DNA of 64,000 nucleotides from contig NZ_VUNI01000002.1 of NCBI RefSeq assembly GCF_009695765.1, positions 62,001 to 126,000 on the forward strand, in the 5' to 3' direction. Numbering within the stretch: position 1 is the stretch's first letter; each line of letters begins with the position of its first letter. A model generated the notes under the pieces. That model ran no database searches, was not told where the DNA came from, and saw nothing but the letters and a program-made list of their open reading frames with translations. A program made the translations under genes and the position numbers. Shown here piece after piece: positions 24,371 through 32,907 of this stretch. The stretch is from Roseburia porci (GTDB taxonomy: Bacteria > Bacillota > Clostridia > Lachnospirales > Lachnospiraceae).

Positions 24371-25729
24371 ATGGTAGTACAACACAACATGCAGGCAATG
24401 AATGCGAACAGAATGTTAGGCGTAACAACAAGCGCACAGTCAAAATCAACGGAGAAGCTTTCTTCTGGATACAGAATCAACCGTGCAGCAGATGATGCAG
24501 CAGGTTTATCTATTTCCGAGAAAATGAGAAAACAGATCCGTGGTCTGTCACAGGCATCTGATAATGCACAGGATGGTATTTCTTGCGTACAGACAGCTGA
24601 AGGTGCCTTAACCGAAGTGCATTCTATGTTACAGCGTATGAATGAACTTGCAGTAAAAGCTGGAAACGGTACAATGTCTGAGGATGATCGTCAGAATGTG
24701 CAGGATGAAATTGATCAGCTTGTAACTGAAATTGATCGTGTTTCCGAAACAACAAAGTTTAATGAGACTTATCTGTTAAAGGGCGATAAAGGAAACGGAA
24801 ATGGAAATGAGACAACAAAAGCTGGTGGTGCAGCGGCAACAACAGTTGATACAGTGGCCGGAGTTGCAGTTGCTGTAGATGCTACAAAAACAGCAAAATT
24901 TGCAGATGGAGATCATTATACAGCAAAGGTTGGAGTAAAAACTGATTCTACAAAGCTGACAATAGGAACAAATGCAGGTGACGAAACGAAAGCGGCAAAT
25001 GTGAAATCAGTTACATGTACAGATGCTACAAATGGTGCAGAAAAGTATTCGCTTACCATGCAGGATGGAAGCGTAAAAACAGGAGTAGCAAAAGCTGATT
25101 TGGCTAATTATGGATTTGGTACAACTGTTACTTTAGGAAAGGATGAAACAGCTAATGTGACAAAGACATTAACTGATTTTACCAAGGAAGGAGAGGCAGC
25201 AGCAGTTGCAGATGTGACCTTAACAGGAGATTATACTGGAAGTACAGCAGTAGGTGAAACTACCGACATTTATGCAGCAGTTGCCAAAGATGGTACTGTA
25301 AAACTTACAGAGTCTGCAAAAGCGTTAACATTGAGTTTTCAGGTTGGAGCTGAGACAGACACAAAAAACAAAATTGATGTTCAGATGGAGAGTATGAGTG
25401 CTAAAAGCATTGGTGTTGATGGCGTTAAAGTAACGGGAACAACATCTGCTAACGCAGATTCCGCTGTAAACACAATTTCTGACGCAATCAAGAAGGTTTC
25501 CTCTCAGCGTTCCGCACTTGGTGCTGTTCAGAATCGTCTGGAGCACACAATCAGCAACTTAGACAATGTTGTTGAGAACACAACCTCTGCTGAATCTCGT
25601 ATCCGTGATACTGATATGGCAGAAGAGATGGTAAACTACAGCAAGAACAACATTCTTGCACAGGCTGGTCAGTCTATGCTTGCACAGGCAAACCAGTCTA
25701 CACAGGGAGTACTTTCTCTGTTACAGTAA
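24371..25729 (+). CDS. Flagellin, long form with variable central domain
   Basis: 452 aa filament subunit. The N-terminal D0/D1 part (MVVQHNMQAMNANRML, LSSGYRINRAADDAAGLSIS, LQRMNELAVKAGNG) and C-terminal D1/D0 part (SQRSALGAVQNRLEHTI, RDTDMAEEMVNYSKNNILAQAG, QANQSTQGVLSLLQ) are canonical. Between about residues 145 and 345 lies a Thr/Lys/Asp-rich surface domain absent from the shorter flagellin at 60967. No signal peptide, as expected for type III export. The ATG at 24371 follows AAGGAGG. Leader hairpins and the adjacent csrA-like gene point to translational control. Confidence 0.97.
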   Translation: MVVQHNMQAMNANRMLGVTTSAQSKSTEKLSSGYRINRAADDAAGLSISEKMRKQIRGLSQASDNAQDGISCVQTAEGALTEVHSMLQRMNELAVKAGNGTMSEDDRQNVQDEIDQLVTEIDRVSETTKFNETYLLKGDKGNGNGNETTKAGGAAATTVDTVAGVAVAVDATKTAKFADGDHYTAKVGVKTDSTKLTIGTNAGDETKAANVKSVTCTDATNGAEKYSLTMQDGSVKTGVAKADLANYGFGTTVTLGKDETANVTKTLTDFTKEGEAAAVADVTLTGDYTGSTAVGETTDIYAAVAKDGTVKLTESAKALTLSFQVGAETDTKNKIDVQMESMSAKSIGVDGVKVTGTTSANADSAVNTISDAIKKVSSQRSALGAVQNRLEHTISNLDNVVENTTSAESRIRDTDMAEEMVNYSKNNILAQAGQSMLAQANQSTQGVLSLLQ

Positions 25730-25773
25730 TCATACCAGAAATGAGGAAGCGAATCCCCCGGAGCAATTCCCGG

Positions 25774-25950
25774 GGGATTCTCCGTAATGTGGAGAAAAAT
25801 CTCCTCTACACCTAAAATAACAAGAAAATATCTTACAAAAAGCGCCAATTCTCCGTAGACAGGTCATTCTGCTCGATTACACCGCCAAATATGCAAAAAT
25901 TGTCGGTGCAATCATGGATTTTTTCAGGTTTACGGAGAATTGGCGTTTTA
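25774..25950. repeat. 177-bp structured repeat, copy 2
   Basis: Direct repeat of 23025-23201. Its long stem closes GCCAATTCTCCGTAGACAGG with the complement ending at about 25944. Downstream at about 26000-26011 CATTACGGAGAA is the inverted form of TTCTCCGTAATG at 25779-25790, so this copy may extend to about 26011 as a nested inverted-repeat element; copy 1 lacks that outer partner. Confidence 0.82.
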
Positions 25951-26040
25951 CATAGAGGGATTTGGGAGTGGTTATGGGTGTAATCGGTATCTTATATGCG
26001 CATTACGGAGAAACAGAAGCAGAATACAGATAGAATGTAA

Positions 26041-26080
26041 AGGGCGTGTGAAAAAATGAAAGTTTTTCACACGCCCTTGG
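26041..26080. terminator. Bidirectional terminator after rubrerythrin
   Basis: AGGGCGTGTGAAAAA pairs with TTTTTCACACGCCCT around a short loop. It ends the minus-strand rubrerythrin transcript. Confidence 0.85.
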
Positions 26081-26109
26081 GACTATTTAAAATATGCGAT
26101 TCAAATGGA

Positions 26110-26652
26110 TTAGCCGAAGTATCTCTTTAATAATCCTTCGAAAGCTTTTCCATGTCTAGCCTCGTCACGGGCCATCTCATGAACAGTATCATGGATTGCA
26201 TCAAGGTTTGCTGCTTTTGCACGTTTTGCAAGATCCGTTTTGCCTTCAGTTGCGCCGTGCTCTGCATCTACACGCATTTCCAGGTTTTTCTTTGTAGAAT
26301 CGGTAACAACTTCACCGAGTAATTCTGCAAATTTTGCAGCATGCTCAGCTTCTTCATAAGCTGCCTTCTCATAGTACATTCCGATTTCCGGATAACCTTC
26401 GCGGTGGGCAACTCTTGCCATTGCAAGATACATACCTACTTCTGAGCATTCACCCTGGAAGTTTGCTCTCAGATCTTCGAGAATATCTTCGCTTACGCCT
26501 TTTGCAACACCAACAACGTGCTCAGCTGCCCATGTTCTGTCACCTTCCTGAAGTTTGAATTTGTCAGCTGGTGCTTTACATACAGGACAGAATTCTGGAG
26601 CTGCATCTCCTTCGTAAACGTAACCACATACAGTACATACAAATTTAGCCAT
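26110..26652 (-). CDS. rbr: Rubrerythrin (N-terminal rubredoxin form)
   Basis: 180 aa non-haem iron peroxidase that reduces hydrogen peroxide in anaerobes. Domain order is reversed relative to classic rubrerythrin: the rubredoxin-like FeCys4 part is N-terminal ([10 protein letters not shown] and CPVCKAP, residues 5-30) and the ferritin-like diiron four-helix domain follows (about 50-180) with Glu/His ligands in EEAEH and DEARH. A GGAGG site precedes the ATG. It is next to a PerR-type regulator gene on the same strand (49-nt gap), consistent with an oxidative stress unit. Confidence 0.95.
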   Translation of the reverse strand: MAKFVCTVCGYVYEGDAAPEFCPVCKAPADKFKLQEGDRTWAAEHVVGVAKGVSEDILEDLRANFQGECSEVGMYLAMARVAHREGYPEIGMYYEKAAYEEAEHAAKFAELLGEVVTDSTKKNLEMRVDAEHGATEGKTDLAKRAKAANLDAIHDTVHEMARDEARHGKAFEGLLKRYFG

Positions 26653-26701
26653 AATAAAATCCTCCTTAAATGAATAAAAAATAATAAATTGGTTAGCTTG
26701 G

Positions 26702-27088
26702 TTATTGAGGGTTCTTCATGCATTCCGGACAGACGCCATAAAACTGTACGGAATGTCCCTCGATGCTTCCGGGGAAAACTTCGGAAGCTGCTTTATCCAG
26801 GTAATCCTGATTCTCAAGGTCAATATCCATGACACATCCGCATTTCCTGCATAAAAAGTGATAATGCTGAGCTGGATTACCGTCAAACCGATCCGGTCCC
26901 ATACAGGTTGAGATCTTCTGGATCTCGCCGAGCTCGGTGAGCAGTGAAAGGTTGCGATAAACCGTGCCTAAACTGATATTGGGGAATTCGTTTTTCACAT
27001 CCAGATACACAGTCTCAGCGGTTGGGTGATCGTATCGATTCGCGAGATTCGTCTTAATAACTTCCCTCTGCTTACTATACTTGATCAT
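26702..27088 (-). CDS. perR: Fur-family regulator, probably PerR
   Basis: 128 aa metalloregulator. Winged-helix DNA-binding half (about 1-75; [15 protein letters not shown]) and a dimerisation half with two CxxC pairs (CRKCG, CPECM) that hold structural zinc, plus HYHF and HSVQFYGVC segments. The PerR assignment, rather than Fur or Zur, rests on the adjacent rubrerythrin gene and a Per-box-like palindrome in its own promoter; residues alone do not settle it. It probably represses itself and the rubrerythrin gene until peroxide oxidises the metal site. Confidence 0.85.
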   Translation of the reverse strand: MIKYSKQREVIKTNLANRYDHPTAETVYLDVKNEFPNISLGTVYRNLSLLTELGEIQKISTCMGPDRFDGNPAQHYHFLCRKCGCVMDIDLENQDYLDKAASEVFPGSIEGHSVQFYGVCPECMKNPQ

Positions 27089-27109
27089 CTTGCCTCCTTT
27101 CTAAAACAA

Positions 27110-27124
27110 TAACAATAATTGTTA
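27110..27124. promoter_or_regulatory. Per/Fur-box-like palindrome
   Basis: TAACAATAATTGTTA is a perfect 7-1-7 inverted repeat, close to the PerR box (TTATAATNATTATAA), placed about 20 nt before the perR start codon. Confidence 0.65.
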
Positions 27125-27245
27125 CTGATATTAATATAAAGCCTATGAGGAAAAATGTCAATAGAAAATGATAAAAAACTGATATTTTTTTTCAGGTGTT
27201 GCATATATATAGTAACAATACAGTGGAAAACAAGCGGGGACAAAA

Positions 27246-28298
27246 TTGAAACGGTTTATTACCTATCTATATGACTATACAGGAGCGGTAAAAGGAAAAA
27301 ATGCGGGATTTGTAAAAGTTGATATGCGTGGAAACCAGTGCAGACTGGAAATTCACGTGCGGGGGCTTGGACAGGTCACAGAGCAGGGAATCCTCTATTT
27401 TATTATAGAAGATTCCGGATTAAACGGAGTGAAGGTAGGAGAGATGGAGATTTTAAGAGGCCAGGGAGATTATGGAACAATTATAAAATGTAATCCGATC
27501 GGGGATAGTCCTTACCGGTTTGGACAGATCGCAGGCGTATGTGTGACGTATGGAGATCATCAGATGGCAGCTTCAAAATGGAAAGAAGATCCGAATCTGC
27601 AGTTCGCACTTCAGGATATTCATATCTGGGAGCCGCCACAGCTGGAACCGGAGGAAAATCTGCAAAAACAGGAAAAATTGCAGCCCAAAGCAGATGCGTC
27701 AGCAGCGCAGATCAAGAAGGAGACGTATTCAGAGCCAGTGGCTCAGCAGTCGGAGCAGTCTGCCCAACAATCAGCGCAATTGAGAACAGATGGTGCGCAA
27801 ACTCAGATTAAGCAGGTCGAAACATCGAAGTCAGCAGTTCCGCGGTCAGCGTCATTGGAGACGAAGCAGTCAACAGCATCAGCAACACAGCAGTCAGCAG
27901 CATCAGCGGCGAAGCAGCCAACAGCATCAGCTGCACAGGAAACGGGCTGGGCGAAGACATGGAAACAGCTGCAAGCGCAGAATGAAAAACTTGAATTTCG
28001 CAAAGAACGGAATGGTGACTGGATCAAAATGGACATAAAGGCAATCCGGTCCCTTCCAAAGCGCAACTGGTATCTGGGCAATAACAGTTTTCTTGTACAT
28101 GGTTTTTTCAATTATCACTATCTGATTCTTGGAAGAGAGATGGACGGGGACAAAGAGAGGTGGTATCTTGGAGTTCCGGGATTTTATCAGCAGCAGGAAC
28201 GAGTGATGGCAACGATTTTTGGATTTCCGGAATTTTTCAACAGCCAGAATGGCGCAGAACCATTCGGCTATTGGATACATACCGTCGAAATGGAGTGA
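27246..28298 (+). CDS. DUF6128-like protein with low-complexity linker
   Basis: 350 aa, no membrane segment. Two conserved parts are joined by a Gln/Ser/Ala-rich linker (about 140-240): an N-terminal beta-rich domain (ITYLYDYTGAVKGKNAGFVKVD...) and a C-terminal domain (NSFLVHGFFNYHYLILGR, WYLGVPGFYQQQERVMA, FGFPEFF). It resembles a Lachnospiraceae-type protein annotated as DUF6128; function unknown. The start appears to be TTG at 27246 with a GCGGGGA site just before it. The linker repeats QQSAQ/AASA-type words and could vary in length between strains. Confidence 0.72.
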   Translation: MKRFITYLYDYTGAVKGKNAGFVKVDMRGNQCRLEIHVRGLGQVTEQGILYFIIEDSGLNGVKVGEMEILRGQGDYGTIIKCNPIGDSPYRFGQIAGVCVTYGDHQMAASKWKEDPNLQFALQDIHIWEPPQLEPEENLQKQEKLQPKADASAAQIKKETYSEPVAQQSEQSAQQSAQLRTDGAQTQIKQVETSKSAVPRSASLETKQSTASATQQSAASAAKQPTASAAQETGWAKTWKQLQAQNEKLEFRKERNGDWIKMDIKAIRSLPKRNWYLGNNSFLVHGFFNYHYLILGREMDGDKERWYLGVPGFYQQQERVMATIFGFPEFFNSQNGAEPFGYWIHTVEME

Positions 28299-28301
28299 AT
28301 G

Positions 28302-28856
28302 TTATTCACGGATCAGGCTGTACTGCGCATGATCGCGCCACTCGCCCTGAAGAAACAGATTAGAACGTGCGATGCCTTCCCGCATGAAACCATGGGATTC
28401 CAAAAGACGGATGGAAGGCTCATTGTCTGGAAGCACGAATGCCTGGATGCGATGCAGATTCAGTTCATCAAACATGACTTCAATGCCTTTTTCTAAGGCC
28501 TCGGAAGCATATCCATGATGCCAGAATGCGCTGGAGAATTTGTATCCAACCTCGCAGCTGGAATAATAGGAACCTGAAATATTATGAAAGCATACTGTCC
28601 CGATAATCAGATTCGGATTTTCCTTCAGATACACGTAAAAACGGATATTCTGAAGCCGGAATGCAAGGTTATATTCACATTTTAAAATCGTCCGCTGATG
28701 ATCCACGGTATAGAACTGTGGAACACGGTCGGGCTCATATTTTTCAAAAAGTTCGCGGTCCCGAAGGTAGAAATTTAATACCTGAGAGGCCGCATCTGGT
28801 TTTAAGATCCGAAGCCGGAGCCGTCTGGTCTGATATTCAAAGAGCATGTTTGCCAT
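28302..28856 (-). CDS. GNAT acetyltransferase, RimJ/RimL type
   Basis: 184 aa. The acetyl-CoA-binding fold is visible in RRLRLRILKPDAASQVL, YVYLKENPNLIIGTVCFHNI, EVGYKFSSAFWHHGYASEAL and RIQAFVLPDNEPSIRLLESHGF. Close relatives acetylate N-terminal amines of ribosomal proteins or small molecules; the substrate here cannot be read. It is convergent with the preceding gene with only 3 nt between stops. The start at 28856 has an AAGGAA site very close by; the ATG 9 nt later is possible. Confidence 0.88.
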   Translation of the reverse strand: MANMLFEYQTRRLRLRILKPDAASQVLNFYLRDRELFEKYEPDRVPQFYTVDHQRTILKCEYNLAFRLQNIRFYVYLKENPNLIIGTVCFHNISGSYYSSCEVGYKFSSAFWHHGYASEALEKGIEVMFDELNLHRIQAFVLPDNEPSIRLLESHGFMREGIARSNLFLQGEWRDHAQYSLIRE

Positions 28857-28913
28857 CTTTCCTTCTTTATAATACAATATGTTTACATTATATCATTTTG
28901 GAAGGGAAAGTCT

Positions 28914-29399
28914 ATGACACAGGATGAAAAATATATGAAGGAAGCCATCCGACAGGCAAAAAAGGCGTATGCCCTGGATGAAGTGCCAATTGGATGTGTG
29001 ATTGTGCAGAACGGAAAAATTATCGCCCGCGGTTATAATAGAAGAAATACGGATAAAAATACGCTGGCGCATGCAGAACTTTCTGCGATCCGCAAAGCAA
29101 GCAAAAAGACAGGGGACTGGCGCCTGGAGGACTGTACGATGTATGTAACGCTTGAACCGTGTCAGATGTGTGCGGGTGCAATTGTCCAATGCCGTCTGAA
29201 ACGTGTGGTGATCGCTTCGATGAATCCGAAGGCGGGCTGCGCGGGTTCGATTCTGAACCTTCTTCAGATGGCACAGTTTAATCATCAGGTTGAAATCGAG
29301 AAGGGTGTGCTGGATGAGGAGTGCTCTGCCATGCTTTCGGCTTTTTTTAAGGAGCTTAGAGAGAAGAAAAAACGAGCAAAGATGCAGCAACAGGAGTGA
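28914..29399 (+). CDS. tadA: tRNA-specific adenosine deaminase
   Basis: 161 aa zinc deaminase that converts A34 to inosine in tRNA-Arg(ACG). The active site is complete: HAELSAI with the catalytic Glu and PCQMCAGAIV with the two zinc cysteines (TLEPCQMC). The N-terminal DEVPIGCVIV is typical. It lies just before the SRP RNA gene, an arrangement common in Firmicutes. Confidence 0.96.
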   Translation: MTQDEKYMKEAIRQAKKAYALDEVPIGCVIVQNGKIIARGYNRRNTDKNTLAHAELSAIRKASKKTGDWRLEDCTMYVTLEPCQMCAGAIVQCRLKRVVIASMNPKAGCAGSILNLLQMAQFNHQVEIEKGVLDEECSAMLSAFFKELREKKKRAKMQQQE

Positions 29400-29430
29400 T
29401 ATAAAAAATGCACAAATACCACATGAAATC

Positions 29431-29460
29431 TTGACAATTCTGTAGGTTATAGCTTATACT
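29431..29460 (+). promoter_or_regulatory. Sigma-A promoter of the SRP RNA gene
   Basis: TTGACA (29431-29436), 18-bp spacer, TATACT (29455-29460), placing transcription start near the first base of the RNA. Confidence 0.75.
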
Positions 29461-29466
29461 TAAATC

Positions 29467-29733
29467 TCCGAGCAGCCGGGGTGGTAGCGGTACCTTGAAC
29501 CAACAATCCGCTATAGTTGGGGTGATGTCTTGTAGAGGATTTTCGGCGGTAGAGCCGCCCTTCATAAGTGGCGTTGATGCCTGGGTCTCGCGCAACAGAA
29601 CTCTGTGAACCGGGTCAGGATGGGAACATAGCAGCCCTAAGCGGAACCTTCTGTGTGCCGCGAGGGTGCCTGGGCTGAGTTAACTGTGGAGGTAACGTCT
29701 ATTGTAGGGATTCGAAGCAGGACGCTCGGTTTT
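29467..29733 (+). ncRNA. ffs: Signal recognition particle RNA, long Gram-positive type
   Basis: About 265 nt. The universally conserved S-domain is seen as GGTCAGGATGGGAACATAGC then AGCCCTAAG around 29613-29640, which forms the Ffh-binding symmetric and asymmetric loops. The 5' CCGAGC (29468-29473) pairs with GCTCGG (29724-29729) to close the molecule, and a T-run follows. The length fits the extended SRP RNA with an Alu domain found in Bacillus and Clostridia. It guides membrane protein targeting with Ffh and FtsY. Confidence 0.95.
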
Positions 29734-29783
29734 TATATTTTAGGTATCATCTGAATGAATTCAGAAGACAGGAGGAATTTATT

Positions 29784-30335
29784 ATGAAAAAGTTTGGTAT
29801 CAAAGAAGTAGTAGCAGCTGGTATCGGAACCGCTCTGTTCGTAGTTTTGACAGAAGTTCAGATTCCACTTGGATTTATTCCAAATACATCCCTGCAGGTA
29901 AGAGCAGCGCTTCTTACATTCCTTTCCGCAGTTTACGGACCGTTAGTAGGTGGAATCGTTGGTTTTGCAGGACATGCACTTGGTGATGCATTTTTCTATG
30001 GATCTGTATGGTGGAGCTGGGTATTCCCGGACGCTGTATTCGGTATCATTGTAGGTCTGTTTGCTAAGAAATTTGCAATCAAAGAAGGCGGATTTGAAGG
30101 CGGTAAGATCGCGTTATTCAACGGAGTACAGGTAATTGCAAACGCAATCGCATGGATCGTACTTGCACCGGTACTTGACATTGTAATGAATGCAGAACCA
30201 GCTAAAAAAGTATTCGTACAGGGTATTTTCGCATGGCTTGGCAATGTGATTATCATTGCAATTCTTGGAACACTTCTTGCTGTTGGATATACAAAGATTG
30301 GGGCAAAATCATCCAGTCTTGAGAAAGAAGATTAA
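29784..30335 (+). CDS. ECF transporter S component (UPF0397 family)
   Basis: 183 aa, about five to six membrane helices, the substrate-binding subunit of an energy-coupling factor importer. The N-terminal block (VVAAGIGTALFVVLTEVQIP, NTSLQVRAALLTFLSAVYGP, GFAGHALGDAFFYGSVWWSW) is characteristic of UPF0397. It is followed within 17 nt by the ATPase and then the T component, so this is a self-contained transporter. The vitamin or metal carried is not evident, and no riboswitch is seen in the 50-nt leader. Confidence 0.9.
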   Translation: MKKFGIKEVVAAGIGTALFVVLTEVQIPLGFIPNTSLQVRAALLTFLSAVYGPLVGGIVGFAGHALGDAFFYGSVWWSWVFPDAVFGIIVGLFAKKFAIKEGGFEGGKIALFNGVQVIANAIAWIVLAPVLDIVMNAEPAKKVFVQGIFAWLGNVIIIAILGTLLAVGYTKIGAKSSSLEKED

Positions 30336-30352
30336 GAAACAAAGGAAATATT

Positions 30353-32053
30353 ATGGAACCTATTATTGAATTTAAAAATTACACTTTTAAATATCGATCA
30401 CAGGTAGAACCTACACTCCGGGATATCAATCTGAAGATTTATCCCGGAGAAAAGGTTTTGATCATCGGACCATCCGGGTCAGGCAAATCTACCCTTGCCA
30501 ACTGCATTAACGGATTGGTCCCTTTTTCGTATTCGGGAGACACAGAGGGCACGCTTACCATTAAGGGGCAGGACCCGAATAAACTCGGCATTTTCGGATT
30601 ATCCAAGATCGTTGGAACCGTACTGCAGGATACGGACGGACAGTTTATCGGTCTGACTGTTGCGGAGGACATCGCGTTTGCACTGGAAAATGACTGTGTG
30701 CCGACGGAGGACATGCACCGCATGGTAGACGGAGTGGCAGAGGTCGTCGATGTGAAAAATCTGCTCGATCACGCACCGACAGAGCTTTCCGGAGGACAGA
30801 AACAGCGCGTTTCGATGGGTGGCGTCATGATCGATGATGTGGAAGTGCTCTTATTTGATGAGCCGCTTGCCAATCTGGACCCTGCAACGGGAAAACGCGC
30901 GATTGAGTTGATCGACCGCATCCAGAAAGACCAGAATAAGACGATTGTGATCATTGAACACCGTCTCGAGGATGTGCTTTACCGTGATGTCGACCGTATT
31001 GTTGTCGTTGGCGAAGGAAAAATTGTTGCAGACACAACACCGGATGAACTGCTGGCGGGAGATATTCTGATGCAGGAAGGCATCCGTGAGCCGCTTTATG
31101 TGACCGCTTTAAAACATGCAGGATGCAAAATCCGTCCGGAGAATCATCCGCAGCATGTAGATACGATGGAATTTGCACCTTACATGGCGCAGGTTCAGAA
31201 CTGGTTTGCAGAAAGCCAGAATACGAAAAAAGAATGTTCAGGCGAGGCTGTGCTTCAGATCACGGATCTGAATTTTTCTTACCGCAAAGACCAGCCGATC
31301 TTAAAAAACATCAATCTTTCCGTGAAAAAAGGAGAGATGATGGCGATCGTCGGCAAAAACGGTGCAGGAAAAACAACACTTTCCAGCCTGATCTGTGGAT
31401 TTTTAACTCCGAATAGTGGGTCCATTTATTTAAATGGTGAGGATATTTCTCCGCTCACGATCAAAGAGCGCGGCGAACATATCGGAATTGTAATGCAGAA
31501 TCCAAATCAGATGATCTCGAAGTCTATGATCTTTGACGAAGTTGCCCTTGGTCTGCAGGTTCGTGGAGTCCCAGAGGATGAGATCAAAGAGCGCGTCTAT
31601 GAGACATTGAAGATCTGTGGGCTTTATCCATTCCGGAACTGGCCGATCTCGGCGCTCAGCTTTGGACAGAAAAAACGTGTTACAATCGCTTCCATCCTTG
31701 TAATGAATCCGGAGATTCTGATTCTGGATGAGCCTACCGCCGGACAGGATTACCGTCATTACACAGAGATCATGGAATTTTTAAAGAGTATCAACGAGGA
31801 ACGGGGAACGACGATCATTATGATCACACATGATATGCATCTTATGCTCGAGTATACAGACCGTGCATTCGTAATCGCAGATGGTGAGCTGATTGCGGAT
31901 GATACGCCTGCAAAGATTCTGACGAATGATGAGATTGCGGATCGTGCTTATCTTAAGAAAACGTCGCTTTACGAAATGGCAGTAAAATGCCAGATTCCAT
32001 CACCTTCCCAGTTCGTTGAGCATTTTATCAGCTATGAAAGGACAGTAAGGTAA
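30353..32053 (+). CDS. ECF transporter ATPase, fused two-domain EcfA
   Basis: 566 aa with two complete ABC ATPase domains in one chain. Domain 1: Walker A GPSGSGKST, signature LSGGQ, Walker B LLFDEPLANLDP. Domain 2 (from about 295): Walker A GKNGAGKTT, a weaker signature LSFGQ, Walker B ILDEPTAGQD. Fusion of A and A' is seen in YkoD-type systems. It powers import together with the S and T subunits and overlaps the T gene by one base (TAATG). Confidence 0.94.
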   Translation: MEPIIEFKNYTFKYRSQVEPTLRDINLKIYPGEKVLIIGPSGSGKSTLANCINGLVPFSYSGDTEGTLTIKGQDPNKLGIFGLSKIVGTVLQDTDGQFIGLTVAEDIAFALENDCVPTEDMHRMVDGVAEVVDVKNLLDHAPTELSGGQKQRVSMGGVMIDDVEVLLFDEPLANLDPATGKRAIELIDRIQKDQNKTIVIIEHRLEDVLYRDVDRIVVVGEGKIVADTTPDELLAGDILMQEGIREPLYVTALKHAGCKIRPENHPQHVDTMEFAPYMAQVQNWFAESQNTKKECSGEAVLQITDLNFSYRKDQPILKNINLSVKKGEMMAIVGKNGAGKTTLSSLICGFLTPNSGSIYLNGEDISPLTIKERGEHIGIVMQNPNQMISKSMIFDEVALGLQVRGVPEDEIKERVYETLKICGLYPFRNWPISALSFGQKKRVTIASILVMNPEILILDEPTAGQDYRHYTEIMEFLKSINEERGTTIIMITHDMHLMLEYTDRAFVIADGELIADDTPAKILTNDEIADRAYLKKTSLYEMAVKCQIPSPSQFVEHFISYERTVR

Positions 32054-32880
32054 TGGCAAAGTTATTGACTTATGAGAAAAAGGATACCTGGATCGACCGG
32101 TTGTGTGGTGTCACAAAGCTGATCTTTTTTCTGGCGTGGTCCATCACGAGTATGCTGACTTATGACACCAGGGTGTTAGCCGTAATGTTTGTGATCAGCC
32201 TGGTTCTTTTCCAGCTGTCCAAAACGGACTGGAAGCAGGTCGGCGGAATTTTTAAACTGATCATGATTTTTATGATCATCAATCTGCTTGCAATTTTTAT
32301 TTTTGCCCCGGAGCAGGGAAGCAGGATCTATGGAACAGAAACTGTGCTTTTTCCAATCGCCGGGAATTACGTAGTAACCGCAGAGCAGCTGTTTTATGAA
32401 TTGAATATTCTTTTAAAATATTTTACGATTGTGCCATCGGTATTTATCTTTATTGTAACGACGGATCCGTCAGAGTTCGCGGCATCTTTAAACCGGATTG
32501 GAATCAGCTATAACATCGGATATGCGATATCCGTTGCACTTCGTTATATTCCGGATGTTCAGGATGATTTCCATAAGATCCGGAATGCACAGGAGGCAAG
32601 GGGAATCGAGATGTCATCCAAAGCAAAATTTATGGACCGAGTGAAAAACACCGCGTCCATTATCTTCCCGCTGATCTTCACCAGCATGGAGCGGATCGAC
32701 ACGGTAAGTAATGCGATGGAGCTGCGCGGATACGGAAAACACAAAAAGCGTACCTGGTATACGGGCAGAAAGCTGCAGAAGGCAGACTACATGACCATCG
32801 CGGTCACACTTATTTTTATGGCAGCAGCCCTTGTCATCACTTATCATGATGGCAGCCGCTTCTATAACCCGTTTCTTTAA
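32053..32880 (+). CDS. ECF transporter transmembrane T component
   Basis: 275 aa. About five membrane helices and the cytoplasmic coupling helices with the family's conserved Ala-Arg-Gly motif, seen as QEARGIEM and MELRGYGK near residues 180 and 222. It connects the EcfA ATPase to the S component. Last gene of the three-gene ECF operon. Confidence 0.93.
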   Translation: MAKLLTYEKKDTWIDRLCGVTKLIFFLAWSITSMLTYDTRVLAVMFVISLVLFQLSKTDWKQVGGIFKLIMIFMIINLLAIFIFAPEQGSRIYGTETVLFPIAGNYVVTAEQLFYELNILLKYFTIVPSVFIFIVTTDPSEFAASLNRIGISYNIGYAISVALRYIPDVQDDFHKIRNAQEARGIEMSSKAKFMDRVKNTASIIFPLIFTSMERIDTVSNAMELRGYGKHKKRTWYTGRKLQKADYMTIAVTLIFMAAALVITYHDGSRFYNPFL

Positions 32881-32907
32881 TTGAACACACTGCAATAAGG
32901 AGGAATT

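Noticed and set aside
23025-25950. CRISPR array
   Set aside because: There are just two copies of the 177-bp element, 2.6 kb apart, with no short regular repeats or spacers.
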